Of a DNA stretch of 64,000 nt, positions 1 through 9,443 are shown piece by piece. The stretch is from Chitinivorax tropicus (GTDB lineage Bacteria > Pseudomonadota > Gammaproteobacteria > Burkholderiales > SCOH01). The DNA is taken from the NCBI RefSeq assembly GCF_014202905.1, contig NZ_JACHHY010000002.1, forward strand, positions 208,616 to 272,615. The letters are read 5' to 3'. How positions within the stretch are numbered: the first letter of the stretch is position 1; each line of letters begins with the position of its first letter. A model generated the notes under the pieces. The model saw only the letters and a list, made by a program, of their open reading frames with translations. It searched no databases and was not told the DNA's origin. Made by a program: the position numbers and the translations under genes.

Positions 1-2
1 AG

Positions 3-863
3 CTGATCAAGACAACCCAACCCAAGCTGTATGATTATGTCTACCAGATGCGGGACAAGCGTAAAGTCGGTGAGCTGATCGATTTGCAGGAAAAACGCCC
101 GTTGCTGCATGTGTCAGGCATGTATCCAGTCGAACAAGGGTGCTTGGCACTGGTGGCACCCATCGCCATGCACCCCACCAACAAGAACGAAGTGGTGGTG
201 TTCGATTTACGCGCTGACCCGACCCCCTTGTTTGAGTTGGATATCGACGCGATCCGTGAGCGGTTGTTCACCAAAGCCGACCAGCTGCCGGAGGGGGTAG
301 GCCGCTTACCCTTGAAAACCATCCACCTCAACAAGTGTCCGGTAGTGGCGTCGGCCAAACTGTTGGAACCCAAGCTGGCCGAGCGCTGGCAGGTGGATCG
401 GGCTCAATGTGAAGCGCATTGGCAGATGCTACGCCAATGGGACTTGTCGCAGAAACTGGCAACGGTGTTCGAGCGACCGGAGCGGGAGCCGCTGACCGAC
501 CCTGATCAGATGTTGTACAGTGGATTTTTCGGCCCGAAAGACAAAGCCCAGATCAACAAGATCAGGGCAAGTACGCCCGTAGAGCTGGCGCGACAGCATT
601 TCGATTTTGAGGACAGCCGCCTGCCGGAGCTACTGTTTCGCTATCGTGCCCGTAACTTCCCCGAGACATTATCAGATGCCGAAGCCGCCCAGTGGGCCGA
701 GTACCGGGAGTGGCGCTTGACTGACCCAGCTGGTGGGGCCAGCCTGACGATCGACGACTACTTGGCCAAGATCGAGCTTCTACAGGCCGATCCGGCCATG
801 ACGCCAGACCAAGCCCAGGTGCTGGATGCGCTCATGGCCTACGCTGAGCAGTTGATGGGCTGA
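3..863 (+). CDS. sbcB: Exodeoxyribonuclease I, C-terminal part
   Basis: Partial gene; the reading frame is open to the left edge, so the N-terminal DEDD exonuclease domain lies outside the window. The visible 286 residues match the second half of E. coli exonuclease I: the segments KLYDYVYQMRDK, LLHVSGMYP, HLNKCPVVA, LYSGFF and LLFRYRARNFPETL are all conserved, and the end (ALMAYAEQLMG) falls where the family ends. The enzyme degrades single-stranded DNA 3' to 5' and acts in recombination and mismatch repair. It converges with the LysR gene, with only 11 bases between the stop codons. Confidence 0.93.
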   Translation: MIKTTQPKLYDYVYQMRDKRKVGELIDLQEKRPLLHVSGMYPVEQGCLALVAPIAMHPTNKNEVVVFDLRADPTPLFELDIDAIRERLFTKADQLPEGVGRLPLKTIHLNKCPVVASAKLLEPKLAERWQVDRAQCEAHWQMLRQWDLSQKLATVFERPEREPLTDPDQMLYSGFFGPKDKAQINKIRASTPVELARQHFDFEDSRLPELLFRYRARNFPETLSDAEAAQWAEYREWRLTDPAGGASLTIDDYLAKIELLQADPAMTPDQAQVLDALMAYAEQLMG

Positions 864-874
864 ACGACGCAGAT

Positions 875-1798
875 TCAACCTGCGGCAGCCCCGTCTGTTG
901 GGTTTGCCGCTTTACCTTGCCAAAGCGGGTCATTGTCGAAGGCTTCGATCAGAAAATCCGCCAGTGCCCGGATGCGCGCCGTTTTCGCCAAATCACGGTG
1001 CATGACCAGCCAGATGTCTCGCAAATGGATCACCGTTTCCGGGCATACTACCTTCAATGCAGGGTTCAGCGTGGCAACATAGTCTGGCAGCAAGGCGATT
1101 CCCCCGCCTGCCGACACAAATTGCATGGCCGTCATGGCATGGTTGGTCTTCAAGACATAGCGGGTGTTGGCGGGTATGTGCTGGTTCAGCCATACCATTT
1201 CATAGCTCGATAGCATATCGCTGAACCCCACCATGTCATGGCCTGCCAGGTCACCCAACGTATAGGGCTCGCCTTGGCTGGCCAGATAATCCGGGTGCGC
1301 ATAAAAGCGGTTGGCTACTACGCCCAAGCGCCGGATCACCAGCTGCGGCTCATCAGGGCGGAACAACCGGATAGCGATATCGGCCTCGCCCGCATTCAGA
1401 TCCACCACCTTGGAATTGCCCTGCAGCGAGATCTCCAGCTTAGGGTGGCGGCAATGGAAATCAGCCAATTTGCGGGCCAACCAGCCATTCGCCACTGCAG
1501 GGGCTGCAGACAGCGTGACCACGCCTTGGATGCAATCCCCCTGACTCGCGGCCACACGTGACGCCGAGGTCGCGCCGTCCGCCATCAGCCGGACATGGGG
1601 CAGCAATTTGTCCGCCAGCTCGGTGGGACGCAAGCCACGCGCATGCCGCTGGAACAGCTTCTCGCCCAGTTGGTTTTCCAACGCTTCAATGCGCCGCCCG
1701 ACTGTCGGTTGATTGAGCGACAAACACTCCGCCGCCTTGGTGAAGCTGCCCGCCTCCATCACCGCCAGAAACACCCGCCAGTCATCCCAGTCATTCAT
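875..1798 (-). CDS. LysR-family transcriptional regulator
   Basis: A 307-residue LysR protein of normal family length. The winged helix-turn-helix is at residues 5-65 (GSFTKAAECLSLNQPTVGRR, then LGEKLFQRHARGLRPT), followed by the periplasmic-binding-like effector domain. I chose the ATG at 1798 over a TTG codon at 1828 because the domain starts immediately after it. The effector cannot be told from sequence. A short open frame starts divergently at 1961, and LysR proteins often control the divergent gene, but that frame is too small to identify a pathway. Confidence 0.9.
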   Translation of the reverse strand: MNDWDDWRVFLAVMEAGSFTKAAECLSLNQPTVGRRIEALENQLGEKLFQRHARGLRPTELADKLLPHVRLMADGATSASRVAASQGDCIQGVVTLSAAPAVANGWLARKLADFHCRHPKLEISLQGNSKVVDLNAGEADIAIRLFRPDEPQLVIRRLGVVANRFYAHPDYLASQGEPYTLGDLAGHDMVGFSDMLSSYEMVWLNQHIPANTRYVLKTNHAMTAMQFVSAGGGIALLPDYVATLNPALKVVCPETVIHLRDIWLVMHRDLAKTARIRALADFLIEAFDNDPLWQGKAANPTDGAAAG

Positions 1799-1960
1799 TT
1801 TTGCATGCCTACTCTGTGCATTTGCCAATTCTCATGCATTTTGGACAAGTGTTATCGTTCAGACAAGCCTCCTCAGACGTGAGGACATGGCTTGCATGAC
1901 ATTCAGGAGACGAGCGAGCGCGCAGTTCGCCTCCGCACATTCGACACTGCGGAGATCATC

Positions 1961-2107
1961 ATGAAATGGTTAACTTGCCTGGTGGCGTGGTTCTTCTCCA
2001 CCCGCCACACCACTGCTGAAGATCAGGAGCAACAACAAGCCCTCAGCTCCCGGCATCAGCACTTGATCCATCAAGAGTGGGCGGCTTATCGTCTCACCCG
2101 ATTTTGA
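1961..2107 (+). CDS. Small hypothetical protein (48 aa)
   Basis: A short frame with a convincing ribosome binding site (GGAG, six bases before the ATG). It begins with a short hydrophobic segment (WLTCLVAWFF) and continues with a charged, Gln/His-rich tail. It is divergent from the LysR gene. I do not recognise a family. A small membrane-associated peptide or a spurious frame are both possible. Confidence 0.4.
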   Translation: MKWLTCLVAWFFSTRHTTAEDQEQQQALSSRHQHLIHQEWAAYRLTRF

Positions 2108-2315
2108 AAGCTGGCCAGGTCAGCGGAATTTGAGGGGCACCATAGGTATTGGCAGATGACTGTCATTGCGGGCAGCCATTCAACATGGTTACCATCCGGG
2201 GTGGCGGTTGATTGCCGACTTTCATCCTGACCGCCCACCATCTCCATCATGATCAATACCCCCGCCTGTTGGCTGCCATCACGCGGCAGGTACCCACTCG
2301 AAGGACCGCTCCACT

Positions 2316-4259
2316 ATGAAGTTTGCAGTACGAACCATCTGGCCGCTTTTGACAAGCTTGCTTGCCAACCCACTACTCGCAGATGGATACACCGGCTTAG
2401 GGGCAGACAGCGTTGCCAAGGAAACCATTGAGCAATTCCGGCCCAAGCCACTCGATGCCAATTTGAGCCGCCGCATCCAGAACATGCTGGATATTTCCAG
2501 CCCCGGTGCGGGTATGCTCACCAGTGATGGCAAGCGGCTGTATTTTTCGTGGCGGGTGACAGGGGTATCGCAAGTCTGGCGGTTGGATGGCCCGCAACAC
2601 TTCCCTGTACAGATGACAGGCGGCGAAGATGCCACCCAGTTGGTGGGTATCACGGCGGATGACCGGTTCCTGATCATTTCGCGCGACCGCAAGGGAGAAG
2701 AAAACCCAGGGCTCTACCTGCAACCCGCCGACGGTGGGCCATTGATGGAAATCCAACATAAGCCAGGGGTGCAGACACAATTCCAATTTGCCTCGAAAGA
2801 TGGCCGCTTCATCTATTACCGTTCCAATGACCAACGCACGGATAGCTATGCGATCTACCGCTATTCAATCGCCAGTGGCGAGAAGGAACAGATCCTGAAT
2901 GAACCCGGGCTGTGGCTGATTGCCGACCATCAATCAGATGGGCGTATGTTGCTGGAGAAATCGCTGTCCAACGTCATCACCGAATATTTCGAGTATCAGC
3001 CCCAGACCAAACAACTGCTGCCACTATTCGGACAAGGTGAAAAAGCCGAATTCGCAGCCCGCTATGGTGGCAAGGCAGGGGAGTTGATCGTTTTGACCTC
3101 GAAATTCGGTGATTTCCGTCGCCTGTATCGTTGGAAGGCAGGGCAATTCACGCCGTTATCGCCTGAGATCAAGTGGGACATCAGCCACTTCTCACTCGAC
3201 AAGGCCCGCCAGCACCTGACCTACACCACCAACGAAGGCGGCTACACCCGTCTGACCGCGTTGGACGCCAGCACATTCACCCCCCTCAAATTGCCGGTCT
3301 TCAAAGACGTGGATCACGTCACCGCAGGCAGTCACTCCGTTGATGGTCGCTATTCGGTATTGACGGTCGAAAAAGCCACAATGCCCAAAGTCAGTTATGT
3401 CTACGAGTGGAAGACCGGCAAACTGACCCAGTGGCAACAACCGATGACGCCAGAAGTCGAGACCCGCCACTTTGCGAATGCATCACTGGAAAGCTACCCT
3501 GCACGTGACGGTACGCCAATCCCGATGTTTGTCAGACGCCCGGCACAATGCAAACCTGGCCCTTGCCCTGTGGTGGTGTATTTCCATGGTGGGCCGGAAG
3601 GGCAGACAACTGCGGGCTTTTCCACCTACGCACAGTTGTTCGTTGATGCAGGTTTCATCTTCGCCGCACCCAATGTCCGTGGCTCAGATGGCTATGGCAA
3701 AAGCTGGCTGGCCATGGACGATGGCCCGAAACGCCTGAATGTGATCACGGATATCGAAGACGCTGCCCGTTATATCCGCGCCAACTGGGGCAAAGACGGC
3801 AAAGCACCCAAGATCGGTATCATGGGCGGCAGCTATGGCGGCTATGCCACCCTAATTGGTATGACGCTGTTCGCAGGGGCCTATGATGCGGGCGTCTCCT
3901 CGGTTGGTATTTCCAATCTGATGACCTTCCTGCAGAACACAGCCTCCTACCGCCGCCAGCTGCGGATTGCAGAATATGGCAACCCAGATACTGACAAGGA
4001 CGCATTGGTGCAATTGTCCCCCATCAACCATGTTGAGAAATTGAAGGCACCGTTGATGATCGTCCAAGGCGTCAGCGACCCGCGCGTACCTGTTGGCGAG
4101 GCCGTGCAGATGTATGAAGCTGCGAAAAAGCGAAATGTGCCCGCCGAGCTGATCCTGCTCAGTGACGAAGGCCATGGGGTACAAAAACGTGAGAATCGGG
4201 TCGCCGTCATGGGGCATACCCTACGTTTCATGGAAACCTACCTGAAACCTGCCAACTGA
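2316..4259 (+). CDS. Secreted S9-family prolyl oligopeptidase-like peptidase
   Basis: A 647-residue alpha/beta-hydrolase of peptidase family S9. A signal peptide (ending near NPLLADG) is followed by a beta-propeller region (about 60-400) and the catalytic domain (about 410-647). The triad is visible: Ser506 in GGSYGGY, Asp588 in SDPRVP and His620 in EGHG. The oxyanion segment FHGGPEGQT is also present. It probably cleaves oligopeptides in the periplasm or outside the cell. It stands alone, with a strong inverted repeat directly downstream. The SD sequence is weak (AAGGA, 11 bases upstream). Confidence 0.9.
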   Translation: MKFAVRTIWPLLTSLLANPLLADGYTGLGADSVAKETIEQFRPKPLDANLSRRIQNMLDISSPGAGMLTSDGKRLYFSWRVTGVSQVWRLDGPQHFPVQMTGGEDATQLVGITADDRFLIISRDRKGEENPGLYLQPADGGPLMEIQHKPGVQTQFQFASKDGRFIYYRSNDQRTDSYAIYRYSIASGEKEQILNEPGLWLIADHQSDGRMLLEKSLSNVITEYFEYQPQTKQLLPLFGQGEKAEFAARYGGKAGELIVLTSKFGDFRRLYRWKAGQFTPLSPEIKWDISHFSLDKARQHLTYTTNEGGYTRLTALDASTFTPLKLPVFKDVDHVTAGSHSVDGRYSVLTVEKATMPKVSYVYEWKTGKLTQWQQPMTPEVETRHFANASLESYPARDGTPIPMFVRRPAQCKPGPCPVVVYFHGGPEGQTTAGFSTYAQLFVDAGFIFAAPNVRGSDGYGKSWLAMDDGPKRLNVITDIEDAARYIRANWGKDGKAPKIGIMGGSYGGYATLIGMTLFAGAYDAGVSSVGISNLMTFLQNTASYRRQLRIAEYGNPDTDKDALVQLSPINHVEKLKAPLMIVQGVSDPRVPVGEAVQMYEAAKKRNVPAELILLSDEGHGVQKRENRVAVMGHTLRFMETYLKPAN

Positions 4260-4339
4260 CCGGCTAAACCAGTCATTTTGCGTGGTATTGCATCGTTACA
4301 TTCTTTTCGTGACCATGCCACCAACACGTCACATCAGAT

Positions 4340-4364
4340 CCAGCCACACCAGAGGTGTGGCTGG
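4340..4364. terminator. Bidirectional terminator-like hairpin
   Basis: Perfect 11-bp inverted repeat CCAGCCACACC with a 3-base loop, between the convergent S9 peptidase and crotonase genes. There is no long T-run, so it may work as a hairpin barrier for both directions. Confidence 0.65.
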
Positions 4365-4387
4365 TTCAATTCAAACCAATCTGAGTA

Positions 4388-5071
4388 TCAACGCCTACTG
4401 GAATCCACCAGCCCTTGCAGCTGTGCGCGGAAGCCGTGCTTGATCTGGGCATAGGTACGGCGGTCTTTCTTTGCCAATTTGGCTGCCATTTCCAGCGTCT
4501 GCGGCACCAAGTCATCTACAGAGAAAGCCACATCCACAATGCCCCGCTTGGCCGCTTCCTCCCCACCCATGGGGCGCCCGGTCAACACCAGCTCCAAACG
4601 GGCCTGCTCATTCGGCAACAACTTGATGATTTCCGTCATCACCGGGCTCAGGCCCAATTTCAGGTCCACCTCTGGAAAACATAGGAAACCACGATCGGCC
4701 CGCATGGTGCGGAAATCGAATGCGGCAGCCAGCAGCGCCCCCCCCGCATAGGCATGGCCAGTCAGGCAGGCGATGGTCGGCAGGTTGAGCAAGGCCACCC
4801 GCAGCAACAGCTGATCGAGGCGCGGCACAAAGCGGGTGAACAAATAGTCCATCCCCTTGGACTGGATATAGTCGAGATCGATACCATTGCTGAAGAACTT
4901 GGGATCATCACTGGCCAGCACCAAGGCCGCATTGCCTTGATCGGCTTCGATCTGATCCAGTGCGGCATGGAATTCATCCAACACGTCGTCTGTCAGCGTA
5001 TTGGCACGCACACCATTGGTCAGGGTCAGCACATAGGTGCTGTCCTGTTTATCCAGCTTCATCGTTGACAT
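4388..5071 (-). CDS. Crotonase / enoyl-CoA hydratase family protein
   Basis: A 227-residue crotonase-fold protein. The core shows the oxyanion-hole segment DDPKFFSNGIDL near residue 55 and a HAYAGGALLAAAFDFR helix near residue 110. It is shorter than typical enoyl-CoA hydratases (about 260), and the usual catalytic glutamates are not obvious, so isomerase or another CoA-ester activity is possible. The ATG at 5071 is chosen because GGAGCC lies eight bases upstream; the frame extends further to 5119 without a better start. Confidence 0.85.
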   Translation of the reverse strand: MSTMKLDKQDSTYVLTLTNGVRANTLTDDVLDEFHAALDQIEADQGNAALVLASDDPKFFSNGIDLDYIQSKGMDYLFTRFVPRLDQLLLRVALLNLPTIACLTGHAYAGGALLAAAFDFRTMRADRGFLCFPEVDLKLGLSPVMTEIIKLLPNEQARLELVLTGRPMGGEEAAKRGIVDVAFSVDDLVPQTLEMAAKLAKKDRRTYAQIKHGFRAQLQGLVDSSRR

Positions 5072-5162
5072 ATCAGGCTCCAAAGAATGAGTCTGGGCAT
5101 CATGCCTTGCCCCTGCCATTCAATCAAGCGACCGTTTGAAAAAATAGTCATGACGAATCTGC

Positions 5163-6590
5163 TCAGTCGGCCACTGATACCACTGGACAATTCAGCATCA
5201 CAATGTCTTCGGCCTTGGCATGCTTCAGGTATTTGGTCAGCAGCTTATAGGTGTCAATATCAAAGCGTGGTTTCGGGGGGCTGGCCAATAACGCCTGTAA
5301 GGCTGCTTCATCACTGACCGTACCCAGATGGCACCAGTGGTCAACGATATGCAGATCCTGACGAGCCCCCAGGGCATCTCTCTCGCGGAGCGCGATGATT
5401 GTTCCATATGGCCAGACTTGGACCCGCACTTTGCTCAACGCCGTCAACAGGCGGATATTGTGCATACCGGCTTCTTCGCGACCGATGCACGCACCGCGAC
5501 AACGCCGCAACTGATAGGCGAAACAGGGCTTCAATGCTTTCCGGTTGGCGGTTTCCAGCCCCAGGCGGATCAGACAGAGCTGGTTGACTTCAGCGATCTT
5601 ACGTAGCGTGTTGTGAGCCTCGCGCTGCGAGTGGTAAAGCCCATAGAGGTTTTCCTGCCAGCCGAAATCCAGATCCTGCGCATAGACCAGCTTGGGTCGC
5701 AAAAAACCATCTTCCATTTCCTGCAATTGCCAGGCGCACATCTCATTGTTTCGACGTAGCCGATGATTCAACGTCGGCTGCAGCTCTTTGATCAGTCGCG
5801 ACTCGGTGAGCAAGGCCCCCAATTCACCTGCGGTTTCGATCCAATCGATGCGCCGCACTTGCTGGGCAATCTGCATTTCCTTGCCGTGTTGTGTGTCAGC
5901 GCCGAAGTGCTGTAGTACCCGTTTGCGGATGTTGGTGCTTTTGCCGACATAGATGGGTAGATTGTTCTCACCATACATCAGGTAGACACCACAGGACTCG
6001 GGCAGATCCTCCACCACGTCGCGATCCAGAAATGGTGGCAGTGCAGGCTGTTTGATCAACTCCAGAATGGCGGCCTTCAGCTCAGCAGGCTGCTCTTGTT
6101 CAACCTTGCGCAAAAACAGCCATAGCGCACGTGCATCGGCCAATGCACGGTGACGCGCTTCGATTGGCAGATCATGGCGGGCAATGATGCTATCGAGATT
6201 GTGTTTGTACTCACGTGGATACAAGCGCCGAGACAGCTTGACCGTACAAAGCACGTCGGCGCGGAAGGTGACATTCAGGCGTTTGAACTCATTTTTGAGA
6301 AACCCATAGTCAAACCGGGCGTTATGGGCCACAAACAACTTACCGGCCAGCCGCTGTGCCAAATCACCTGCCACCTCTGCAAAGCTCGGCGCAGTTTTCA
6401 CCATGTCGTTGCTGATGCCAGTCAATTTCTCGATGAAGGGTGGGATGGCCATGTGCGGGTTGACCAGGGTGCTCCATTCCGAGACACCATCTACCCCCAC
6501 CTCGACAATGCCTATTTCCGTGATGCGGTCTGCGGTGGTTGATCCACCAGTCGTTTCCAGGTCAACAAAGACTATCGGTTGATCAAGCAT
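5163..6590 (-). CDS. DnaQ-like 3'-5' exonuclease fused to GIY-YIG nuclease (UvrC/Cho-like)
   Basis: A 475-residue two-domain nuclease. Residues 5-170 form a DEDD exonuclease like the DNA polymerase III epsilon subunit (FVDLETTGG, HNARFDYGFL, HRALADARALW). Residues 200-280 are a GIY-YIG endonuclease of the UvrC/Cho type (GVYLMYG, PIYVGKSTNIRKRVLQHF). A Cys-containing region (CFAYQLRRCRGACIGRE), also found in UvrC-like proteins, follows. This fusion is known in proteobacteria and is thought to act in DNA repair, making an incision and resecting, but its exact role is not established. It has no operon partner here. Confidence 0.88.
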   Translation of the reverse strand: MLDQPIVFVDLETTGGSTTADRITEIGIVEVGVDGVSEWSTLVNPHMAIPPFIEKLTGISNDMVKTAPSFAEVAGDLAQRLAGKLFVAHNARFDYGFLKNEFKRLNVTFRADVLCTVKLSRRLYPREYKHNLDSIIARHDLPIEARHRALADARALWLFLRKVEQEQPAELKAAILELIKQPALPPFLDRDVVEDLPESCGVYLMYGENNLPIYVGKSTNIRKRVLQHFGADTQHGKEMQIAQQVRRIDWIETAGELGALLTESRLIKELQPTLNHRLRRNNEMCAWQLQEMEDGFLRPKLVYAQDLDFGWQENLYGLYHSQREAHNTLRKIAEVNQLCLIRLGLETANRKALKPCFAYQLRRCRGACIGREEAGMHNIRLLTALSKVRVQVWPYGTIIALRERDALGARQDLHIVDHWCHLGTVSDEAALQALLASPPKPRFDIDTYKLLTKYLKHAKAEDIVMLNCPVVSVAD

Positions 6591-6651
6591 GATTTGGATC
6601 TGATTCTGCGAGGCAGACGATCATACCCTACTCGACTGGAATCAAGGTATT

Positions 6652-7185
6652 TCAAACCTGCTGCTCTTTCAGACGCATCAGGTGATCCGCCATTTCACGC
6701 CGATAGGCAATGAATTCCATCTCTGGCAGCGGAGCCCCCTGGCGGGTTGCCATGGCCGCCAGCTGCCCGCGATGATGTGCCAGGTTGGTCATGACGTGCG
6801 TCAACACATCAGGCACCCAGCTGGTCTGTTGATGATTGGCGGTGTTGTGATAGGTAATGCTGTCTTCGAAAAATTGCTCCGGCTGCTTTTCCAACCAATG
6901 CTGAAAAGCACGGGTTTCTTGTCTGAGCGCCTGTTTCATCGCACGCCAGTCAGCATGCAATTGCGTCGTCTGGGCATGGGGGGCAACGATACCTTGCATT
7001 CGGGCCCACCAATTGAGCAGCGTCACCAACATATGATTGGCCATTCCCAACGCAGTGTCGTAATACAAATTGCCTAATTGATTCAGTGCGCGCTCATCCA
7101 GCTGATCCATCGCAGCAAACAATTGATCATTTGCCCAATGCTGATAGTCAATCTGATACAGGAAGTGCTTTTTCCAGGTAATCAT
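6652..7185 (-). CDS. DinB-family protein
   Basis: A 177-residue four-helix-bundle protein of the DinB/YfiT superfamily. Conserved features are the N-terminal HFLYQIDYQHWANDQLF, an internal helix with LLNWWARMQG, and the C-terminal VMTNLAHHRGQLAAM with the metal-binding histidines typical of the fold. Members can be thiol-dependent transferases or damage-inducible proteins of unknown function. Start 7185 is chosen because GAGGAAAGG is nine bases upstream; an in-frame ATG at 7194 overlaps that SD. Confidence 0.85.
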   Translation of the reverse strand: MITWKKHFLYQIDYQHWANDQLFAAMDQLDERALNQLGNLYYDTALGMANHMLVTLLNWWARMQGIVAPHAQTTQLHADWRAMKQALRQETRAFQHWLEKQPEQFFEDSITYHNTANHQQTSWVPDVLTHVMTNLAHHRGQLAAMATRQGAPLPEMEFIAYRREMADHLMRLKEQQV

Positions 7186-7266
7186 GCCGATCATCCTTTC
7201 CTCAACCGAACCTGTTCCGACGCGGCCCCGCAACCGCCCCAAGATCACTCCATCAACAGTTGGCGA

Positions 7267-7767
7267 TCATGCTTGTTCCGCCAGCTTGGCCTCGATCAAT
7301 TTGTGCAGCTCCGCCATATCCGGCTCACCAATGAACCGTTGAACGATATTGCCGCGCCTGTCGATCAGGTAAGTTGTCGGGGTCACCATCACCCCGCCAT
7401 AGGCTTCCGCAGCCTTGCCCTGTACATCCAATGTCACGGGAAACGGAAGCTGATTCTTTTCAGCATAGTTCAGAACATAGTTCGGCGGATCATAACTCAT
7501 GGCAACAGCCACGGTTTCGTAGCCTTTTTCGCGATATTTATTGTATGTCGCCACCAATTGCGGCATTTCTTTGACACAAGTGCCACAGCTGGTTGCCCAG
7601 AAGTTCACCAAGGTCACCTTGCCCTTGGGCGGCATCGACACCGCCTGCCCTTTGACAGAAGTCATTTCCAGTTGAGGTGCCTTGTCACCGCCGCCAAATG
7701 GCGAACAAGCGGACAAAGCGACCAACATGACCATTGCAATGGAAGTGCGGAGGAGGCGGTTGGACAT
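7267..7767 (-). CDS. TlpA/ResA-like thiol-disulfide oxidoreductase lipoprotein
   Basis: A 166-residue thioredoxin-fold lipoprotein. The signal peptide ends in a lipobox (ALSAC), so it should be anchored by lipid facing the periplasm. The redox motif is CGTC within FWATSCGTCVKEM, and a cis-proline-type segment GVMVTPTTYLID follows. It probably reduces periplasmic disulfides, for example in cytochrome c maturation, but no cytochrome genes are nearby. The start at 7767 has GGAG a few bases upstream; the frame runs open to 7881 without a better start. Confidence 0.9.
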   Translation of the reverse strand: MSNRLLRTSIAMVMLVALSACSPFGGGDKAPQLEMTSVKGQAVSMPPKGKVTLVNFWATSCGTCVKEMPQLVATYNKYREKGYETVAVAMSYDPPNYVLNYAEKNQLPFPVTLDVQGKAAEAYGGVMVTPTTYLIDRRGNIVQRFIGEPDMAELHKLIEAKLAEQA

Positions 7768-7952
7768 TCGGGGCTCCGGCAAGTGATGGATAAGATGTTG
7801 GATGCCCGACATTTTCCGGAGTTCCAGACCCCTTGTCACCTGACATCTGCATGAAAGGCATGTCTGACATGCCAATGACAAACTCTGCTATGCTGCACGA
7901 CAGACTGCATGCGACGCCAAGGCGCGTCAAGACTCATATCCAGGAGAAAACC

Positions 7953-8231
7953 ATGAAGCTGATCACTGCCCTGTTCGCCACCCTGATGCTGACTCTGTCC
8001 GTAGCCCACGCAGCGGATGCCCCCAATAAACAGCAAAACAAGATGGCTCAATGCAATAAGGATGCTGAAGGTAAAAAAGGGGATGAACGCAAACAGTTCA
8101 TGAGTGAATGCCTGAAAAACAAGAAAAAAACACAGCAGGAGAAAATGGCCTCCTGCAATAAAGAAGCCGAGGGCAAAAAAGGGGATGAGCGGAAGAAATT
8201 CATGAGCGAGTGCCTGAAAAAAGACGCTTGA
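7953..8231 (+). CDS. psiF: PsiF-repeat secreted protein
   Basis: A 92-residue exported protein. A signal peptide (ends SVAHAAD) is followed by two nearly identical PsiF repeats, each of the form MAxCNKxAEGKKGDERKxFM then SECLK. PsiF is a phosphate-starvation-inducible periplasmic protein of unknown biochemical role in E. coli. The SD CAGGAGA precedes the ATG at 7953. The upstream part overlaps, in the opposite direction, the non-coding leader of the TlpA-like gene, so the two promoters lie very close together. Confidence 0.85.
   Translation: MKLITALFATLMLTLSVAHAADAPNKQQNKMAQCNKDAEGKKGDERKQFMSECLKNKKKTQQEKMASCNKEAEGKKGDERKKFMSECLKKDA
8043..8222 (+). repeat. Internal tandem duplication encoding two PsiF repeats
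   Basis: Two copies of about 78 bases (8043-8120 and 8145-8222) are close to identical at the DNA level around GGGGATGA and TTCATGAG, so the duplication appears fairly recent or is held by strong selection. Confidence 0.75.
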
Positions 8232-8246
8232 CCCGCCATTTCAACA

Positions 8247-8278
8247 GCCAAGTCAGTATGCTGCGATGCCGACTTGGC
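8247..8278. terminator. Convergent-gene hairpin
   Basis: Inverted repeat GCCAAGTC / GACTTGGC with a 16-base loop, between psiF and the convergent yaeQ. It is a possible bidirectional terminator and lacks a T-run. Confidence 0.45.
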
Positions 8279-8284
8279 GCATGC

Positions 8285-8827
8285 TCACATGACTTTGGCT
8301 GTGGCCATGTCCACCTGAACTGTCTCCGCACCATCTGTCAGCCAGACCTGTGCTTCCTGGATCGTACACTGTAGCTGCATTGAGCGCTGTGCCAGCTTGG
8401 CCAGGTCTGCTGCCGTACCATTGGGCAGCTTATAGACCGTCAGATTTTCCAGGCGACCTACCTTACCCTTGATCTGATCCCACCAGATATCTGCACTGTT
8501 ACCGCTATACGTCACCACCACAACACGGGCCGCCCGACTACATGCTTTGCGCAAGCGCTTTTCATCTGGTTGACCCAACTCGATCCACAGTGCCATCTCA
8601 CCGGTCAGATTCATCAAACAGATGTCGGGCGTTTCATCGTCACAAAGCCCTTTGCCGAAATCCAGACGTTCGTCGGCATACAAGGCATAGGCCAGCAACC
8701 TGACCATCATACGCTCATCATTCTCTGACGGATGTCGCGCCAAGGTAACGTGATGGTCTTGGTAATGGTGACGATCCATGTCAGCAATCTGCAGCTGGGC
8801 CTTGAAAATAGTTGCTTTCAATGCCAT
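8285..8827 (-). CDS. yaeQ: YaeQ family protein
   Basis: A 180-residue protein of the expected YaeQ length (about 181). It begins MALKATIFKAQLQIADMDRHHY and includes ERMMVRLLAYALYADERL, both family hallmarks. YaeQ has a PD-(D/E)XK nuclease-like fold and was once linked to RfaH suppression; its function is not established. The start lies five bases after the stop of the upstream WbuC gene, so they probably form an operon. Confidence 0.9.
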   Translation of the reverse strand: MALKATIFKAQLQIADMDRHHYQDHHVTLARHPSENDERMMVRLLAYALYADERLDFGKGLCDDETPDICLMNLTGEMALWIELGQPDEKRLRKACSRAARVVVVTYSGNSADIWWDQIKGKVGRLENLTVYKLPNGTAADLAKLAQRSMQLQCTIQEAQVWLTDGAETVQVDMATAKVM

Positions 8828-8831
8828 TGCA

Positions 8832-9311
8832 TCACCCTCGTTTTGCAAATGAATCGCCCACCAGGGCCTGCTCATACCAAGCCAGCATGGTCTCTACGTC
8901 AGATGCATCAGCAGCAGGCGACCAGCTGGCCTGATCCACCTCCAGCAACGGCTGGTATGGGCCATGTTTCACCTCGAAAATCACGCCACCTTCATCTAGA
9001 GACAGAACTGCGTGCCATTGCCCCGCCGGGGTTTCGACAACGGCGGCCTCTTCACCCAACACGCAACGGTCGGTCACTACCCCCTGCTCGTCAAAATGCA
9101 ATACAACGAATCGCCCCTTCAATGGGTATAACAACTCCCAGGTATGCGGGTGCCGGTGAGGCCGAACATAGGTATCGGGCTCCATGGCAATCGCCAACCG
9201 CTGGATGGGATCATCCAGCACCGGGTGGAGGTTTAGATTGGCTCGACGCCGTGGCGAACGCTGGGCTTGTGCCGCCAGCTCATGAAGCTGTGAGGAAGAA
9301 ATCTGTTTCAT
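8832..9311 (-). CDS. WbuC family cupin-fold metalloprotein
   Basis: A 159-residue cupin. The metal-site motif is RPHRHPHTWELLYPLKG, with a distal histidine in TPAGQWHAV. WbuC-type proteins are often found with O-antigen genes, but here the partner is yaeQ, so the substrate is unknown. The chosen ATG at 9311 starts the recognisable domain (MKQISSSQLHEL); upstream in-frame sequence to 9413 would overlap the terminator and looks non-coding. Confidence 0.82.
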   Translation of the reverse strand: MKQISSSQLHELAAQAQRSPRRRANLNLHPVLDDPIQRLAIAMEPDTYVRPHRHPHTWELLYPLKGRFVVLHFDEQGVVTDRCVLGEEAAVVETPAGQWHAVLSLDEGGVIFEVKHGPYQPLLEVDQASWSPAADASDVETMLAWYEQALVGDSFAKRG

Positions 9312-9397
9312 CGGTGGAGATACCCTGAATAAACCAACAAAAAGTGACTCAAGCAGTCTGCCAAATCTTTGATCAACTACAGCATGCCAGACAATGC

Positions 9398-9426
9398 AAA
9401 AAGCCCGGTTCACACCGGGCTTTTTT
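9398..9426. terminator. Rho-independent terminator, bidirectional
   Basis: Stem GCCCGGT / ACCGGGC with a 4-base loop, flanked by A5 on one side and T6 on the other. It lies just downstream of the cold-shock gene on the minus strand. Confidence 0.85.
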
Positions 9427-9443
9427 GACCAATCAGCGAGCGA